Shown: piece after piece, positions 1 to 11,617 of the stretch
Position numbering within the stretch: the first letter of the stretch is position 1
How the letters are laid out: each line of letters starts with the position of its first letter
Assembly: GCA_033439685.1 (NCBI GenBank)
Contig: JAUEDM010000005.1
Coordinates: 4,030,001 to 4,094,000, forward strand
Length of the DNA stretch: 64,000 nucleotides
Direction: 5' to 3'
Origin: Apodospora peruviana
Lineage: Eukaryota; Ascomycota; Sordariomycetes; Sordariales; Lasiosphaeriaceae
The notes under the pieces: model-generated
What the model was told of the DNA's origin: nothing
What the model saw: only the letters and a program-made list of their open reading frames with translations
The model's database searches: none
Translations under genes and position numbers: made by a program

Positions 1-1221
1 AAAATGAGCTCAACTGCAAAAGCCGGTGAGCACAGCACAGCAAAACAAACATGCAATATTTCACCTTAAAGTTCGTTCGGCTCCTGCCATTTGTACAAGG
101 AGTCAAAAGCTCGAAAGATCACGTTCCGGAACCGGGCTCAGTCAGTTGGTCGACAACCACGGATCTCCAACTTGGATTTCCTCGAAGGCAAACCCAACCA
201 TTTCACACAAGACTGGGGTCACTATCGAAAAGGATACTCGAGACACTAACCCGTAATAGTTTGAAAATATGGTAACAGTCCAGGGACGCGTAAGCCCAGC
301 TCGAAGGACTCTGCCAAGGTTCTGTCCCCTTATTACTGGTTGGCTGCATCGCGTCGACAGCGGGTAGCCAGCACCGCTTCGGCCCGCATATTCAAGGCAA
401 TGTGTACATTCGTCCAGTGCGGCAACGATATTGGGAATAAGTGAAAATTCGGTCCAGAGAGCCTTCAAGAACTCTCTGCTAGACAATCTCGATCTAGTAG
501 ACCAAGAGCTACCTAGTCTACTACGGAGGTTGGTACCAGGTCGGCTGGCAGCTACGCCATCCAGCGTCCAGTCGAGATGGGCTGAGATGCGACTCGCTAG
601 CGGCGGTTAGCATCATATACCTACCTACCGTATGAGCGACTGGGGCTTCTTCACCCACCTATTCCATCGAGGTTCAATGGAGGGGAATATAGCCAACCTA
701 GGCCTGGCCTGCAAGTGTTTTCCCATGGCGGCATTGCTTTGACGTAACCTGCGTGTTTCGGCACCCAGAGTGCTTCGGCGAACGGCCTACATGTTACCTA
801 CGAATAGCTGGTCAATGTGAGCAGTGACGGGAAATGAGGTTCCATTTCATCATCCACGATGGGAACCAACCCCGATCCGGCCGTTCACAGCCACAATCAG
901 GGGGCGTGACCCTGAGCGCGGACTAGTAGTGCCGGTGACGGTATGACCACCACCCTATTATACTCAGGGGTGAACTGCGCACTGCAGATCAAGCATAGCT
1001 GTCCGTACGTTCAGCAATACGCGTATTGCTTACAGTGCTGGTCGCAGTTTTCGATCATATGGGCTCGGACGCATCATGGATGATAGATGGCTAGCCGACT
1101 TGGAATAGAATGTTGATTTCACATAACAGAAATACACCCACCCACTAGGTAAGCTCGACATCAAGTATTATTAAGTACCGATACAAGACTTGTACCGATC
1201 ACCAATGTCACCCATCACACA
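1..1221. other. gene-free stretch
   Basis: No reading frame here resembles a known protein and I see no RNA gene. The stretch lies downstream of the minus-strand NLR and may include its 3' untranslated region. Confidence 0.5.
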
Positions 1222-2268
1222 CTACCAGGTAACAGACGGTCGTCGCGGCACCGTCCGGACAGTGAACGACCAGACCTGCCAGTTCGGCGGAGGCACAAAC
1301 GGATAATAATAACGACCCCTTCTCTCCTCGCCGACACGGAGCACAGGCGGCAGATACACCCGTCTCAACCATCCTTGGGCACCATTACCGGACCGGTCAC
1401 CGAACGAGTTACCGCTCTGGCATTCTCCTACCGCAAAAATAACAATGATGGTGTCCTCCACTGCCAAACCCTTGGCCCCGTCGTTGATTGGACGCGGAAT
1501 TGCAACAGTCATATTTCCCGACTTTTCCTGCTGGGGCAAGACCTGCGAGTTCCAAAGTGGTGTTCCGATGATCCAGGAAGCATTCAGGCAAAACATGTGG
1601 GCATGTGCTGGGACCCCGGTAGTATTGTTGGAAAGAATAAACCTGAAGCTTTCGCCGTGTTGGAGTTGGATATGCGGCTCTTGAGTTCCATCTCCACTTG
1701 ATGAAGATGAATGATACTTGATGGGTACTGTCTTCTTCGTGTTGCCATCAAAAGGGCAGGTAATTACACGAATCGAGAACCAGTCAGCAGGAATAGGACT
1801 GTACGGCTGGTAATAGGTGAGCCCCAAAATAACCCGTGACAGGGCTATTGAATACAGAAAGTTTGCTATCGTCTCAATGGCACCGGGAGTCGTGACTGGA
1901 ACCTGTGGTACTCGTGAAACCGGTAGCCCAGCACCCTCTGATACGACAAATCGGCTATTGGAGTCGATGGAGAGAGATAAAACTCTCGCTCGAGAGATTT
2001 CTGGACTGACGGCAACAGGACTCGTCAATGTGGTGCTTATGCCTTCGTGGTCATCGGGTTCGAGCAAGCGGCTGAGCATTTCCACATCGGTAGATGGAAT
2101 ATCTACTTGGACAACCAGCCCGCCATCCCAGCGTTGAAGAAGGTTGAGACACCTACTGGCATATTCATCTGCCGGCGAATCTCGCCACTTGCTAAGCACT
2201 CCACTGGCGTTCAAGTGGTTATGCCAGTGGGCCGATGCGTAGTTTGAGAATGCCAGATCTCCCATGAC
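1222..2268 (-). pseudogene. C-terminal part of NACHT NLR, beyond in-frame TAG
   Basis: This 348-codon open stretch is in exactly the same frame as the NLR just upstream and is separated from it only by the TAG at 2271-2269. The first in-frame ATG is at 2265. The opening residues (AFSNYASAHWHNH) match the helical tail that normally follows a fungal NACHT module, so they belong to the same ancestral protein. The last 200 or so residues are not WD40, ankyrin or TPR repeats. They contain a segment with GESFRFILSNNT, HAHMFCLNASW and a later aromatic PPNWQVWSF, suggesting a beta-sandwich. I could not assign the family; a DUF4384-like fold is a guess. It may be unexpressed, reached by readthrough, or broken only in this assembly. 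Confidence 0.6.
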
Positions 2269-4621
2269 CTAGAGGTGATATCGGGCTTCTGAATCAAACG
2301 AAGCACCACCATGCGTGGCGGTGTCCTTGAATCTGGCCTTTGAAACAAATGGAAGAGACAAATAGGCCACACAACTTTCGGCCAAGGTTCGGTGACAGCG
2401 TTCGTTGGTGAACTCGCCGAGCCAGTCCGGCTTGGTACAGCTTCGGTCGTCGGAAGTAGCAAGCAGGTAATCCTTGGCGGTCTGGTGAATAAAGTATACA
2501 CGGCCGTTGTACACGTCCAGAAAGAATCTGCAGGCGTCCAAGATCCAGTCCCGGAAAGCGTCTTCTGTCTGCAGCCCCAAGCCATTTGGACTACCGTTTT
2601 GGCAATCTCTGATGTTGAGAGCGGTGTTGATCTCCCAAACGGTCAGTGGTCTGGTTGCTGCCACCACCATCTGTAACATCAGCCTCACATCATTTCGGTG
2701 GACTTTGCGAATGCGTCCAAGAAACTCCAGGTATGTTTCCTTGACGGTGGCCGGCAGGGTCTTGAAGACTGCGATCCATTCGCGTGGAACACGTGGCAGG
2801 CCATCGCGGATTTTGAGGTCGAGGAAGTCGAAGAGCAGCTTGACGAATAGGTATGTTCGTTCCTGTTTTGGCTGGACAAGCTGAAGAAGTTCCTCCTTCA
2901 GATCCTCGTCATGGATGCAGAGCGTGGCGAAGTGTTTAAATCTGGAGGCGACCACTCGCTCAATGTCCTTGCTGAGATGCTCTAGGCAATGCGCGTCCTC
3001 ATTTGACTTGATGATGACTCCTTGCACGAAGTGAAATGGTTCGTGGATGGAAAGGAGAGGTTTCGTGGTGGTGAAAAATTTCAATCGAGGAGTCGGCCGG
3101 CTAAGGTAGGTGCTGATTTTGTCGCATAACTTGCCCGCAGACTCGGGTTCGCACTCATCCAGGGCATCCAGAACAATGGTGAAGGCTCCAGGCTCTGTGT
3201 CTTCTGTCGCATCGTCGAGAATGTCCCAAAGAAGGTCCAGATTGCATCGCACCTCTTGGGCGAGCAGATGTTCGAGCCGCGGAATGATGTCGTCAATAAG
3301 CGCTATCCTGGCACCAAATAGCTCATCCAATATCCTACATAGAGCTGTCGTGGCCATGTTCTGACCCTGACCATTGTCCCGGAAGAAGAATGAACACACC
3401 GTGGTGTCTCTCCGATTCGGCAACTTGGTTAGTATGGACTTTGCAATGACAGATTTTCCAGAGCCCGGAATCCCAGAGAGAACAAAGAGTCCATCATCTG
3501 CCGATGCCCACCTGAGGAACTCGGGATGTTCGAGGATACCGCCACCGGTGCCGTCCAGGGGCGAATCAATGTCGTCCAAATAAGCCTGGTACACATCGTA
3601 TGGAAGTTCGTCCGGAAATTTGAATTTGAGAGTCACCTCCTTCCTCTGCCTGCGATGCGCGTCCTCTGAGATTGTGTTTAGCTTCTCCAACAGGTGTTGC
3701 TCGAAGTTCAAATCCATGTAGTCTTGCAGACGCTTCTCTGCCTCCTTGATGCCAGTGATCATAGCAACCCAATCATCCAGCTTCAAGACATCTCGGGAAA
3801 TAGTGGTTAAGGGCCGACAATATGCGTAGTAAGCTCGTAGCTGATATTCAATCAGCAACTTATAGAGGTTGGTGATTTCGTTTCGGATTCCTTGTCGCAA
3901 TATGACGAAGTTGTGATGGCTTTTCCAGTAGTCACGGTTGAGGAGATCAAGAAGATGGTCGTACCACGTAAACCGAGACATGACATAGCTGAAACCGGTC
4001 TGCTTGGCTGAAATCTGTTCGGCGTGGTTGATGATCACCTACCGGATGATGTCAGAGCAAGACCTACTGACAAGAAAAGAAGTGGCTTACCGGTAATATC
4101 ACCAAGCACACGCCTGCCCAAGCCAATGAGGCAGGTGGCGAAGCAGCCAGGGCGCTTCCCACGAACTCTTTGATTCTCAAAATGAACTTCGCGGCTGACG
4201 AGGCAATGTTTTGTATTTTTTCTTGAGATTTTGGTGTCTCGGTATATATCTGGGCCAGCTTGCGGAACTGTTCCTTGGACAAGGGGTGTGTCACATCGTA
4301 TGGGTTGGTCTCGGTCTGCAGTGAGGACGGTGTGGGGGTTGTTGGAGTTGGCGTGAGCAGTGTGAAGAAGAGATCTTCGTAGTTGGTCACAAGGGGTTCA
4401 AGACTCGTGTCGTTCTTAAGTTGCTCGTAGGCGGCAGACCAGATGTCTCTGGTGATGAATTCGGGCTCTTGCGAGGGACTCGAGGCTGGCGGGTAGGAGG
4501 AAGATGAGGTCTCCGACAATAGGCGAGAAGAACCCGGCACCCGGGATTCGGTCGAAGAATCATTGGATGTCTCACGGCTCCGAGGCCGCAAGCAGAAGCA
4601 AGTGCAACGACTGACGGACAT
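2269..4621 (-). CDS. NACHT-domain NLR (STAND NTPase), ends at premature TAG
   Basis: Fungal NOD-like receptor, a family linked to non-self recognition and heterokaryon incompatibility. Model: exon 1 4621-4091 (177 codons from ATG), a 52-nt intron 4090-4039 with donor GTAAGC and a CTGAC branch site, and exon 2 4038-2269. Exon 1 has a Ser/Pro-rich start, then a NACHT_N (NWD NACHT-NTPase N-terminal) type region around IWSAAYEQLKND. NACHT follows: the P-loop GIPGSGKS is near residue 366, and the Walker B-like LDALDECE comes about 90 residues later. The winged-helix/HETHS-like region ends abruptly at ARYHL-TAG, where the next in-frame codons still read as NLR. The product would be about 766 residues without its sensor domain. 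The stop could be real pseudogenisation, a truncated allele or a sequence error. Confidence 0.85.
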
Positions 4622-4956
4622 GGCGAATGCGCGGCAAGGGATGGCAACAATTCACAATTGTGATTCAATCGAAGCGTGGTGTCAGCTCGAAACCAGCGAT
4701 CTCCCGGGTATAACCGGGAGGTAGTTTCGAGGGCCTGTAGGATGTCAGATGGAAATGGGTACCTGTCAGAAAGGAAGGTTCGAGCAGTGGCCATAATCCT
4801 AGATTTGTAACCAGTTGCCACAGACATGCACCGACTGCCACCATTCATGGGTATAAGAAGGCTATCTGGCAAAGCCAGAGAGCTGAAGAAGAAGAGAATA
4901 TACAGTTGGAACTCCCATCAAATCCACAGAATCCAGTGTGCAGCACTTCTGACATA

Positions 4957-5325
4957 GAAAACGTCTTGCCAAACTGTAGGTACTCCTTTGCCGGAGTTTA
5001 GAAACCTTAGTACAAGTCCCTTCCAAAGCCTTCTTTGAATAAGAAATTGCGGTTATGTCCACTACATATTATATATATAAATATTTATCTTACTATAAGT
5101 TAGTGTTTTTAATGAAACTCCTAATGCTTTAATAAAATAGTTAATATATTAGTTATAATAAGCTTAAAATATCCTTTTATGTAAAATAAATATTAGGTTT
5201 ATATTTAGTTTATCAGCACGTCTTCTTTTTTTTTTTAAAAAAAAAATAAGGCTTTAGAAGGTACTTGTACTAAGGTTTCTAAATCCCGGCAAAGGAATAC
5301 CTATAGTTTATAGCAAGATGTTTTC
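4957..5325. mobile_element. MITE-like element with ~80-bp TIRs and TA flanks
   Basis: The two ends are imperfect inverted repeats of about 80 bp. The left arm starts GAAAACGTCTTGC at 4957 and the reverse complement of the right end starts GAAAACATCTTGC. Both share the core TTTAGAAACCTTAGTACAAG. Most mismatches between the arms are C/T or G/A transitions. The element is bounded by TA dinucleotides at 4955-4956 and 5326-5327, as expected for Tc1/mariner-type insertion. The interior (about 5060-5240) is very AT-rich and has no coding capacity. I infer a non-autonomous element altered by repeat-induced point mutation. Confidence 0.75.
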
Positions 5326-6381
5326 TACAGTCCTTCGAGGCCACTTTATAACCCGAGGTAGGTACCGATGGGCAACCGGAGACAGCACATCGTTCTCTCC
5401 AAATTTCTTACAATTGTGATTGTTCCTGCCTCCTCATGAATTATTTATAGGCAGTTGCAACTCGCAAGAACAACCCGACTGATGGAGATTGGGTCCTTAT
5501 CAAGGGAGCGATAAAGGGCCGGCGAGACCGGTCACTCCGGTGCTCTTTCCCTCGTCAGAGCTCTGTAATCGGACGTATCCCAGAACTAGAAGCCTCCACC
5601 GTGGTGGCTCGATCAGTCGATCTTCAATCTCAATCTTCCGAGTCTTGTCGATAGATTTTATTGAGCGCGCTCTGCTCCTTTCCGACGTTGAGGAGTTTCT
5701 GATGACCAACAACCAGCACCCAGTCAGCCACCCGAACAAGGTTCTATTTAGCAAGGTACTTGATCTATCTCACAGACACCCAGATGCCATCCGAAGTCCA
5801 ATCCCCATCTTCCGCAAGCTGTTGCGAAGCCGTCTTGGCGCGCACATCGTGACATCAAGGTCGGCGCCAGCGGCGTTCGCGAGAAATTTCGCCATGGCTC
5901 CATCTCCGCGGTCGGGTTTGAGTGCTCACAGAAAGCCTAGGCTTTTGTTTTGGTGACAAGCTGAGCACCATGGGCTCTAGAGTTCTAGGCCACCTACGGT
6001 ACCAGGATCAGGGTCATGAGAATTGCTAAGATGGTTACATTGACGATGCATCTGTCTGGGAAAGCGGGGAACATCTCGACCACCATATGCAGCCTAGAGC
6101 AATTTGCAGACTACGGGTCGCTGTTTCGGTTGTCCCGTCTCTCGGTGTGGCGGCTTTAGCACGCAGCGGTTGCTCGCTTGGCACCCTCCAAGTCGTTATG
6201 TGAGCTGATATTGAACCAATATTTGACCCGACAACTGCAGTAGTCTACCAAACTCTGCTCTTCGCTTCCCGCCTGATTCCCAAGACGTCCTACTTATATC
6301 CGTCGACACCCCACCTAAGAATGGCATCACCGTTGAACTGACCCACTGTTGTCGAAAACCAAGAGAGGAAAAGACCAGATC
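5326..6381. other. intergenic, upstream of GMC oxidoreductase
   Basis: There is an open frame of 155 codons at 5489-5956 on the plus strand, but it resembles no known family and has no supporting features. A TATA-like CTTATATCC at about 6292 lies roughly 90 nt before the GMC start codon. Confidence 0.4.
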
Positions 6382-8295
6382 ATGAAGTCCTCACCAACCC
6401 TTCTCGGAGCTGCGCTCGTCTCAGGAATATTCGGCCAGGCCTGGGGGAGTCAACACAAGAGCCGCGCAGTTCAAGAATACGACTATGTTGGTAATCCCTC
6501 TTGACACGGGTCACTACATAACTGACGACCTTTGGTATCACGAAACTAGATCGTAATAGGTGGTGGAACAGCAGGAGTGGCGGTAGCATCTCGCCTCAGC
6601 CAAGGCCTCCGATGGGCAAGCGTGCTTCTGATTGAGGCTGGGCCAGCTGTTTTGGGTGAAGACAGAATCAACATACCAGGAAACAGGGGATCAACACTGG
6701 GGACCTCATACGACTGGAATTTTACCACCGTTCCGCAAGTTGGGGCTAAGAACAGAGTATGGCCAGCTCCGAGAGGAAAGGTCCTGGGAGGCAGCTCAGC
6801 CCTCAATCTCATGTCTTGGGACAGAGCTAGTGCTCCTGAATACAACTGGGAGGGATTTGGTAATAAGGACTGGAACTGGCCCAACATGCTCTCAGCCATG
6901 AAGAAGGTCGAGACTTTTGCTCATTCGCCGGACTACGGATCGACCGGAGTTGGACATTCAGGGCCGATCAAGACAACCATCAACCGATTCATTCCCGAGC
7001 AGCAGAAATCCTGGATCCCTACAATGAACAATCTAGGAGTGCCACTGAATCTCGAATCGCTGGGTGGCAACCCGTTGGGTGTCATGTACCAACCAAGCAA
7101 CATCGACCCCGTCCCTTGGAACCGGTCATACTCTGCCAACGGCTACATTCCGACCGTCGCCGGGGAGAACCTCAAGATTCTGACCGACACTCGTGTTGCC
7201 AAGATCAACTTCAAGAAAAGAGGCCGTTTCCAGATTGCCACAGGCGTCACGCTTCAAGGCGGCGCCGTCGTCACTGCTCGGGAGGAAGTTATTCTCTCCG
7301 CTGGCTCCATCCAAAGCCCAGGACTCCTTGAGTTGTCCGGTGTCGGGTCTGTCTCCGTTCTTTACGCGATTGGGGTTGGCCAGATCATTGACCTACCTGG
7401 TGTCGGTGAGAATCTGCAGGACCACATCCGCATCCAGGCGTCATTCCAGCTCAGGGACAACTACACCTCATTCGACAAAATCCGATTTAATGCCACTTAT
7501 AAGGCGGAGCAGTTGACTCTAAGAGCTGCCGGTCAGATCTCGAGGATGGACTACACTGGTAGTGGGTATGCCTTCTTGACTTGGAAACAGATCAGCCAAA
7601 CTGTCTCTTCGTCTCTGGTTTCTCTAGCCAAGTCTCTGTTCTCCAAGTCAAAATCGGTTGTCGATCAGCAGATTTTGTCTTGGGCGAGCGATCCCAGAGT
7701 TCCTCAGGTCGAGGTCATCTTCTCCGACGGCTATACCGGCGGTATCAAAGGATACCCTGCAGTAAGTTCGCCGCTTTTTGGGACGAGCTTCTTCACATTG
7801 ATCGCCGGCATAATGCATCCATACTCACGTGGCAGCGTTCATGTCACATCGGCCAACATCGACGACAAGCCTGTGTTGAATCCCAAATACCTCAGTAACG
7901 AGTACGACGTTCAGGCTGCTATAGCAGCCATCAAGTACGTCCGCAGTATTGCCAACACCGCACCTCTGCGAGATATATGGGTCTCGGAATACGAACCGGG
8001 TTTGGAGGCTGTTCCGGAGACGAATAATGATACGCAGTTTCGTGATTTCGTGCTCAATACCACCTTTTCAGTTTATCATCCCATTGGCACCTGCGCGATG
8101 CTTCCTAGAAAGGATGGTGGTGTGGTGGATCCCAAGTTGGTTGTCTATGGGACCACTAACCTTCGGGTTGTTGATGCGAGTGTCATGCCAGTGTTGATTT
8201 CAGGGCACATCCAGACGGCGGTGTACGGGATTGCTGAAAGAGCGGCTAGTTTTATTATTGCGGACGCTCAGGGTAGGAAGAGGAGGAGCGCATAA
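6382..8295 (+). CDS. secreted GMC (glucose-methanol-choline) FAD oxidoreductase
   Basis: Flavin-dependent oxidase or dehydrogenase of the aryl-alcohol/glucose oxidase superfamily, probably extracellular. Exon 1 is 6382-6486 (35 codons, signal peptide MKSSPTLLGAALVSGIFGQA). The intron is 6487-6549 with an ACTGAC branch site, and exon 2 is 6550-8295, giving about 616 residues. I placed the donor at GTTGGT so the join reads EYDYIVIGGGTAGV, the Rossmann GxGxxG for FAD; the stronger-looking GTAATC 4 nt later would break this motif. The GMC signature region GKVLGGSSALNLMSW is present. At the C-terminus, YHPIGTCAM carries the catalytic His and LISGHIQTAVYG carries the second catalytic His. The substrate cannot be read from the sequence. 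Confidence 0.9.
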
Positions 8296-10111
8296 CTTTG
8301 TTGGCCTTATATCACACGACAGCGTTTGGACACCACAGAAGACAATGGAACCTACCTGCCACCAAACCAGATCTATACATGATCGATCGTACAGTGGCTA
8401 GGGACCGTCTAGTTGCATCCCTAGAGCAAACTAGGTGGTTCCAGGAGTCTTAGCACCCGAATTATCATCAAAACCTCGTTGGTCCATCTATCTGGACATC
8501 GCTGTCTCGGCTTGCAGCCAACAGGCTGCTCATGACTATCTCGTGCAGTGCGTGCCATATCACAGTCAAAAACGTGGTTGGGTTAAGTTTCTACAACGGT
8601 CACCTCAGCCTTGAACGAGCTGCCAATACCGCTAATTATAGTGTCGATTTGGCCATATATTATCACAGTGGGCCGCGTATGAGACATCATGATTCGTCGT
8701 TGACGCTTTGTCACCAACAAACAACCTTAGTTGATCTAGTCTACGCGAGTGCATCGACGTGCATCATGCTAGATGGGATTACGTGCCTCCCCCGAGTTCT
8801 AGGCAAGGTACGACGTCTTGCACACTTGTCAAGTATTCTCAAGAGATGATTAGATACCGACCAGCTGGGACGAGAGTTGGTTGGCGCACTTCGGGCCGTG
8901 AAAATGGCCCTCATGCGGTCCTGTCTGAGTTTCGTGTGTTACTAAACTTTACCTTTGAGGCGTCAATATATGCGCCGAGGTTAACCTCACTGGCCTGCCC
9001 GGTCAAGCAAAGGTCGAAATTGGTGATGCAGCGAGGCGCTTGGTCAGGCCTAGGCAGTCAACGAGAGAATATCGATGTGTTGGGTCTGTCATAGAACGGT
9101 TGATTTCTGCTAATCATGGTGAATAGAAATCGGCCCTCTTTGGAATCTGTCGTGATAGATGTGCCGATCGATCCCAATAATCATCCCTCCAGTTGATCCC
9201 ATCGACACATCAGACGTAACACGAAAGCTGCAGCAAATCCATCCCGAAGTCGGAAGTCGAAAACCAAAGTCTGATGACAATGACAAAGAAAAGGAACGGC
9301 ATGTTCTCGGCCTCTGTTAGGCGCCCATCTGCGCCGTACGTCGTATTGGCCCCCTTTCGGGGTCGGGGCCCGGCCAATCACGGGCACAGCATCAGCCCTA
9401 CTCTGTGCGGGTCCGGGTCTGCGACTGGATGGCGTTGGTGACGGCGGGTGTGCCCAGCACAGCATGTCACAATTGGCTCTTGCTATAGGTGGTTTTGCTG
9501 GAGCCCCCAGATTGTACCTGACCTAACGGGCCACATTCCGGGGTATATTGCCCGCCCTGCAGTGGAACGCATGAACGCTGTTCAGGGGCCACATTTGGTT
9601 CAACTATTCGGATTTGGGGGGCCAGTCACTCAGCACCCGGTGCAACCCGCAAACCATTTCCGCTCCAGCACGCACCCTGATCACAATCGCATCTTATTAA
9701 ATGGTAGGCAGCACAGATTGAATCGGGCTTTGGGTGAGCAGGTGGTCTGGTCATCCGGCCCCGAGCTATGTTGTATGTAATTCGTACTGGGATCGATTGA
9801 TGGGGGTTTGAGTTTGTGTGATTCAGAAGTTCGGTCACATACACCCCCTATTCTTTGCCGTGCGTCACTTACACATTCATATAGGAGTTTGGCGCACATC
9901 GTGACGGGCACAATCGGCTGACATGCCGATAATCTGTTCAGTCACCTTTGCATATAAGCTACAGGATTCCTTCCTTTCATTTTTAAACATTTCCTCTTTG
10001 AATTCCTTACCCAACCATTTCCTGCTTCTACTACAAGACGATCAGTACAGGACCTCACCACCAAGTTCTGTCTCAACGTCACCTGAGACAACTCAGACAC
10101 TCATATCCAAG
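8296..10111. other. intergenic, 1.8 kb
   Basis: I see no gene. A TATA-like CATATAAG near 9952 is about 160 nt upstream of the next start codon and is probably its core promoter. Confidence 0.4.
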
Positions 10112-10762
10112 ATGCATACCTCTTCCCTCCGCATCCTGGTACTACAAGCCATCGTCGGCCTCGCAGCCGGCGCTGTGCTCTCCAATGCTCCGGCCTCCGC
10201 CGACCTCACAACCCGGCAACCGAGCCCGGAATCAGCCGAGATCCTCTCCGGCCCAAACCTACTCTTCACCCCCGTCGTCGCCACCCGCGATGCCAACGCA
10301 CCATCACTCGGGTCACCCAAACTCTTGATCGCACGCAAACACACCAAGAAGCGCCTAAACTACACGGACAACGCCCCAGGCGAGGACAACTACTGCGGCG
10401 AGTCCGTCGGCGCGAACGAGGTATTCGACCCGGCCACCACCCCGCTGCAGGCAGACTGCAACGCCATCGCGGCCAAGTTCTCCGACCCGGTCAAGGGCTA
10501 CTGGACCATTTTCCCGTCTGACCAGGCGGCCGCCCCGGGCGGATGGGTCACCCTCGCCAAGTCGGGGACGTGCGCGTTCAAGGTCCGGCTTGATCCGCCG
10601 CAGACGCCGCAGACATTCAAGTACGGCACCAACGATGTCCGGTTCTTTACGACCGTGTACTCGCGCGATGCGCAGGGCGGGCATATCCAGGCTGAGAGCG
10701 GGGCGGCGTGCATGATGAATGGGAAGATGCTTATTGTGTCGTGGAAGTTGGTTAAGCCTTAA
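10112..10762 (+). CDS. secreted Hce2 (Ecp2-homologue) domain protein
   Basis: Small secreted protein of 216 residues, intronless. The frame is open from 9923, but I start at ATG 10112 because it gives a signal peptide (MHTSSLRILVLQAIVGLAAGA), followed by a pro-like region ending near ARKHTKKR, a possible Kex2-type cleavage site. The mature part fits the Hce2 pattern of Ecp2-like effectors: CGES, then DCNAIAAKF, GYWTI, SGTCAFKV, a YGTNDV stretch and a late Cys (GAACMM) ending in VSWKLV. It has four cysteines in that part, consistent with two disulfides. Hce2 proteins are known as fungal effectors or killer-toxin-like factors; the role here is inferred from family only. Confidence 0.75.
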   Translation: MHTSSLRILVLQAIVGLAAGAVLSNAPASADLTTRQPSPESAEILSGPNLLFTPVVATRDANAPSLGSPKLLIARKHTKKRLNYTDNAPGEDNYCGESVGANEVFDPATTPLQADCNAIAAKFSDPVKGYWTIFPSDQAAAPGGWVTLAKSGTCAFKVRLDPPQTPQTFKYGTNDVRFFTTVYSRDAQGGHIQAESGAACMMNGKMLIVSWKLVKP

Positions 10763-11617
10763 CCTTCTGTCTTCTTGTTCTTGTCTTGGTTCCTCTCAAT
10801 TTTGGAAGGGTTAGTTTGGGACTCTGGGTTCATGGTATCATGTGTGGTACATTGGTGGTCGCGCTGCTTTTCTCTTGTTCTTTTCCTAGCCTCCAGCAAT
10901 CATCGGGAGTGCTGTCGATGATGGGCTGTGAGGTTTTGGTCTGGGGCTCATCTCATAAGGATTTAAGTGGTCGGATGTCCTGGGACTTGGCTTCCACAGG
11001 TATACAAGACCAGAACCGGTTCATAGGTTGGGAATCAACAACCTTCTTGGAACATGAACAACGAACAAGTTACAGTACCAAGCCCTACCTAACCAAGCTT
11101 TCTCTTCCATGATTATGAGCATTGCCAGGCCGCAAGCCAGACACTCTAGGCAAGAACCTCGCTTCGAGGGGAGCGCGATGTGATACACAATTAATCAGAA
11201 CTACGGCACCTGACGGGTGCTAATACTACGTCACAGTAGCAATGGGAATCGTTAGCAAAGACACCCCGCTATAAGTATACTTTCTTGGTGATCCCGTAAT
11301 TGTCTTCCATCATGATCATAATGTCTCTTGGGATGCCAAGTTGATGGTCGTCTAAATACAAGTGACACTACGGAGTATACGACTGTACGTACAAGTACTC
11401 TAGTAAGCGGGCATGCAGCAAGCACATCATGCATGGACCCGCACCGGCGGCGGCCGGCCTGAGTCATTCCGGAAGCCAAGCGAGACGACATACAAACGGC
11501 TCCACAAAGTTACCCCATTGGTTGAACACTGAACAGGTTTTTGTATGTAAATACAGACCAGGTCCAGGAAAACAATTACCCATCTTTGTTTCAAACCGAA
11601 ACATAAACAAATCCGAA
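10763..11617. other. intergenic
   Basis: Nothing recognisable. It contains the 3' side of the Hce2 gene and the promoter of the methyltransferase gene. Confidence 0.4.

Noticed and set aside
5489..5956. 155-codon plus-strand frame upstream of the first GMC gene
   Set aside because: No motif, signal peptide or family similarity; the antisense frame is open as well.
6487..6553. Alternative GMC intron using donor GTAATC or acceptor AATAG
   Set aside because: Both break or shorten the FAD-binding VIGGGTAG motif; the GTTGGT donor with the CTAG acceptor preserves it.
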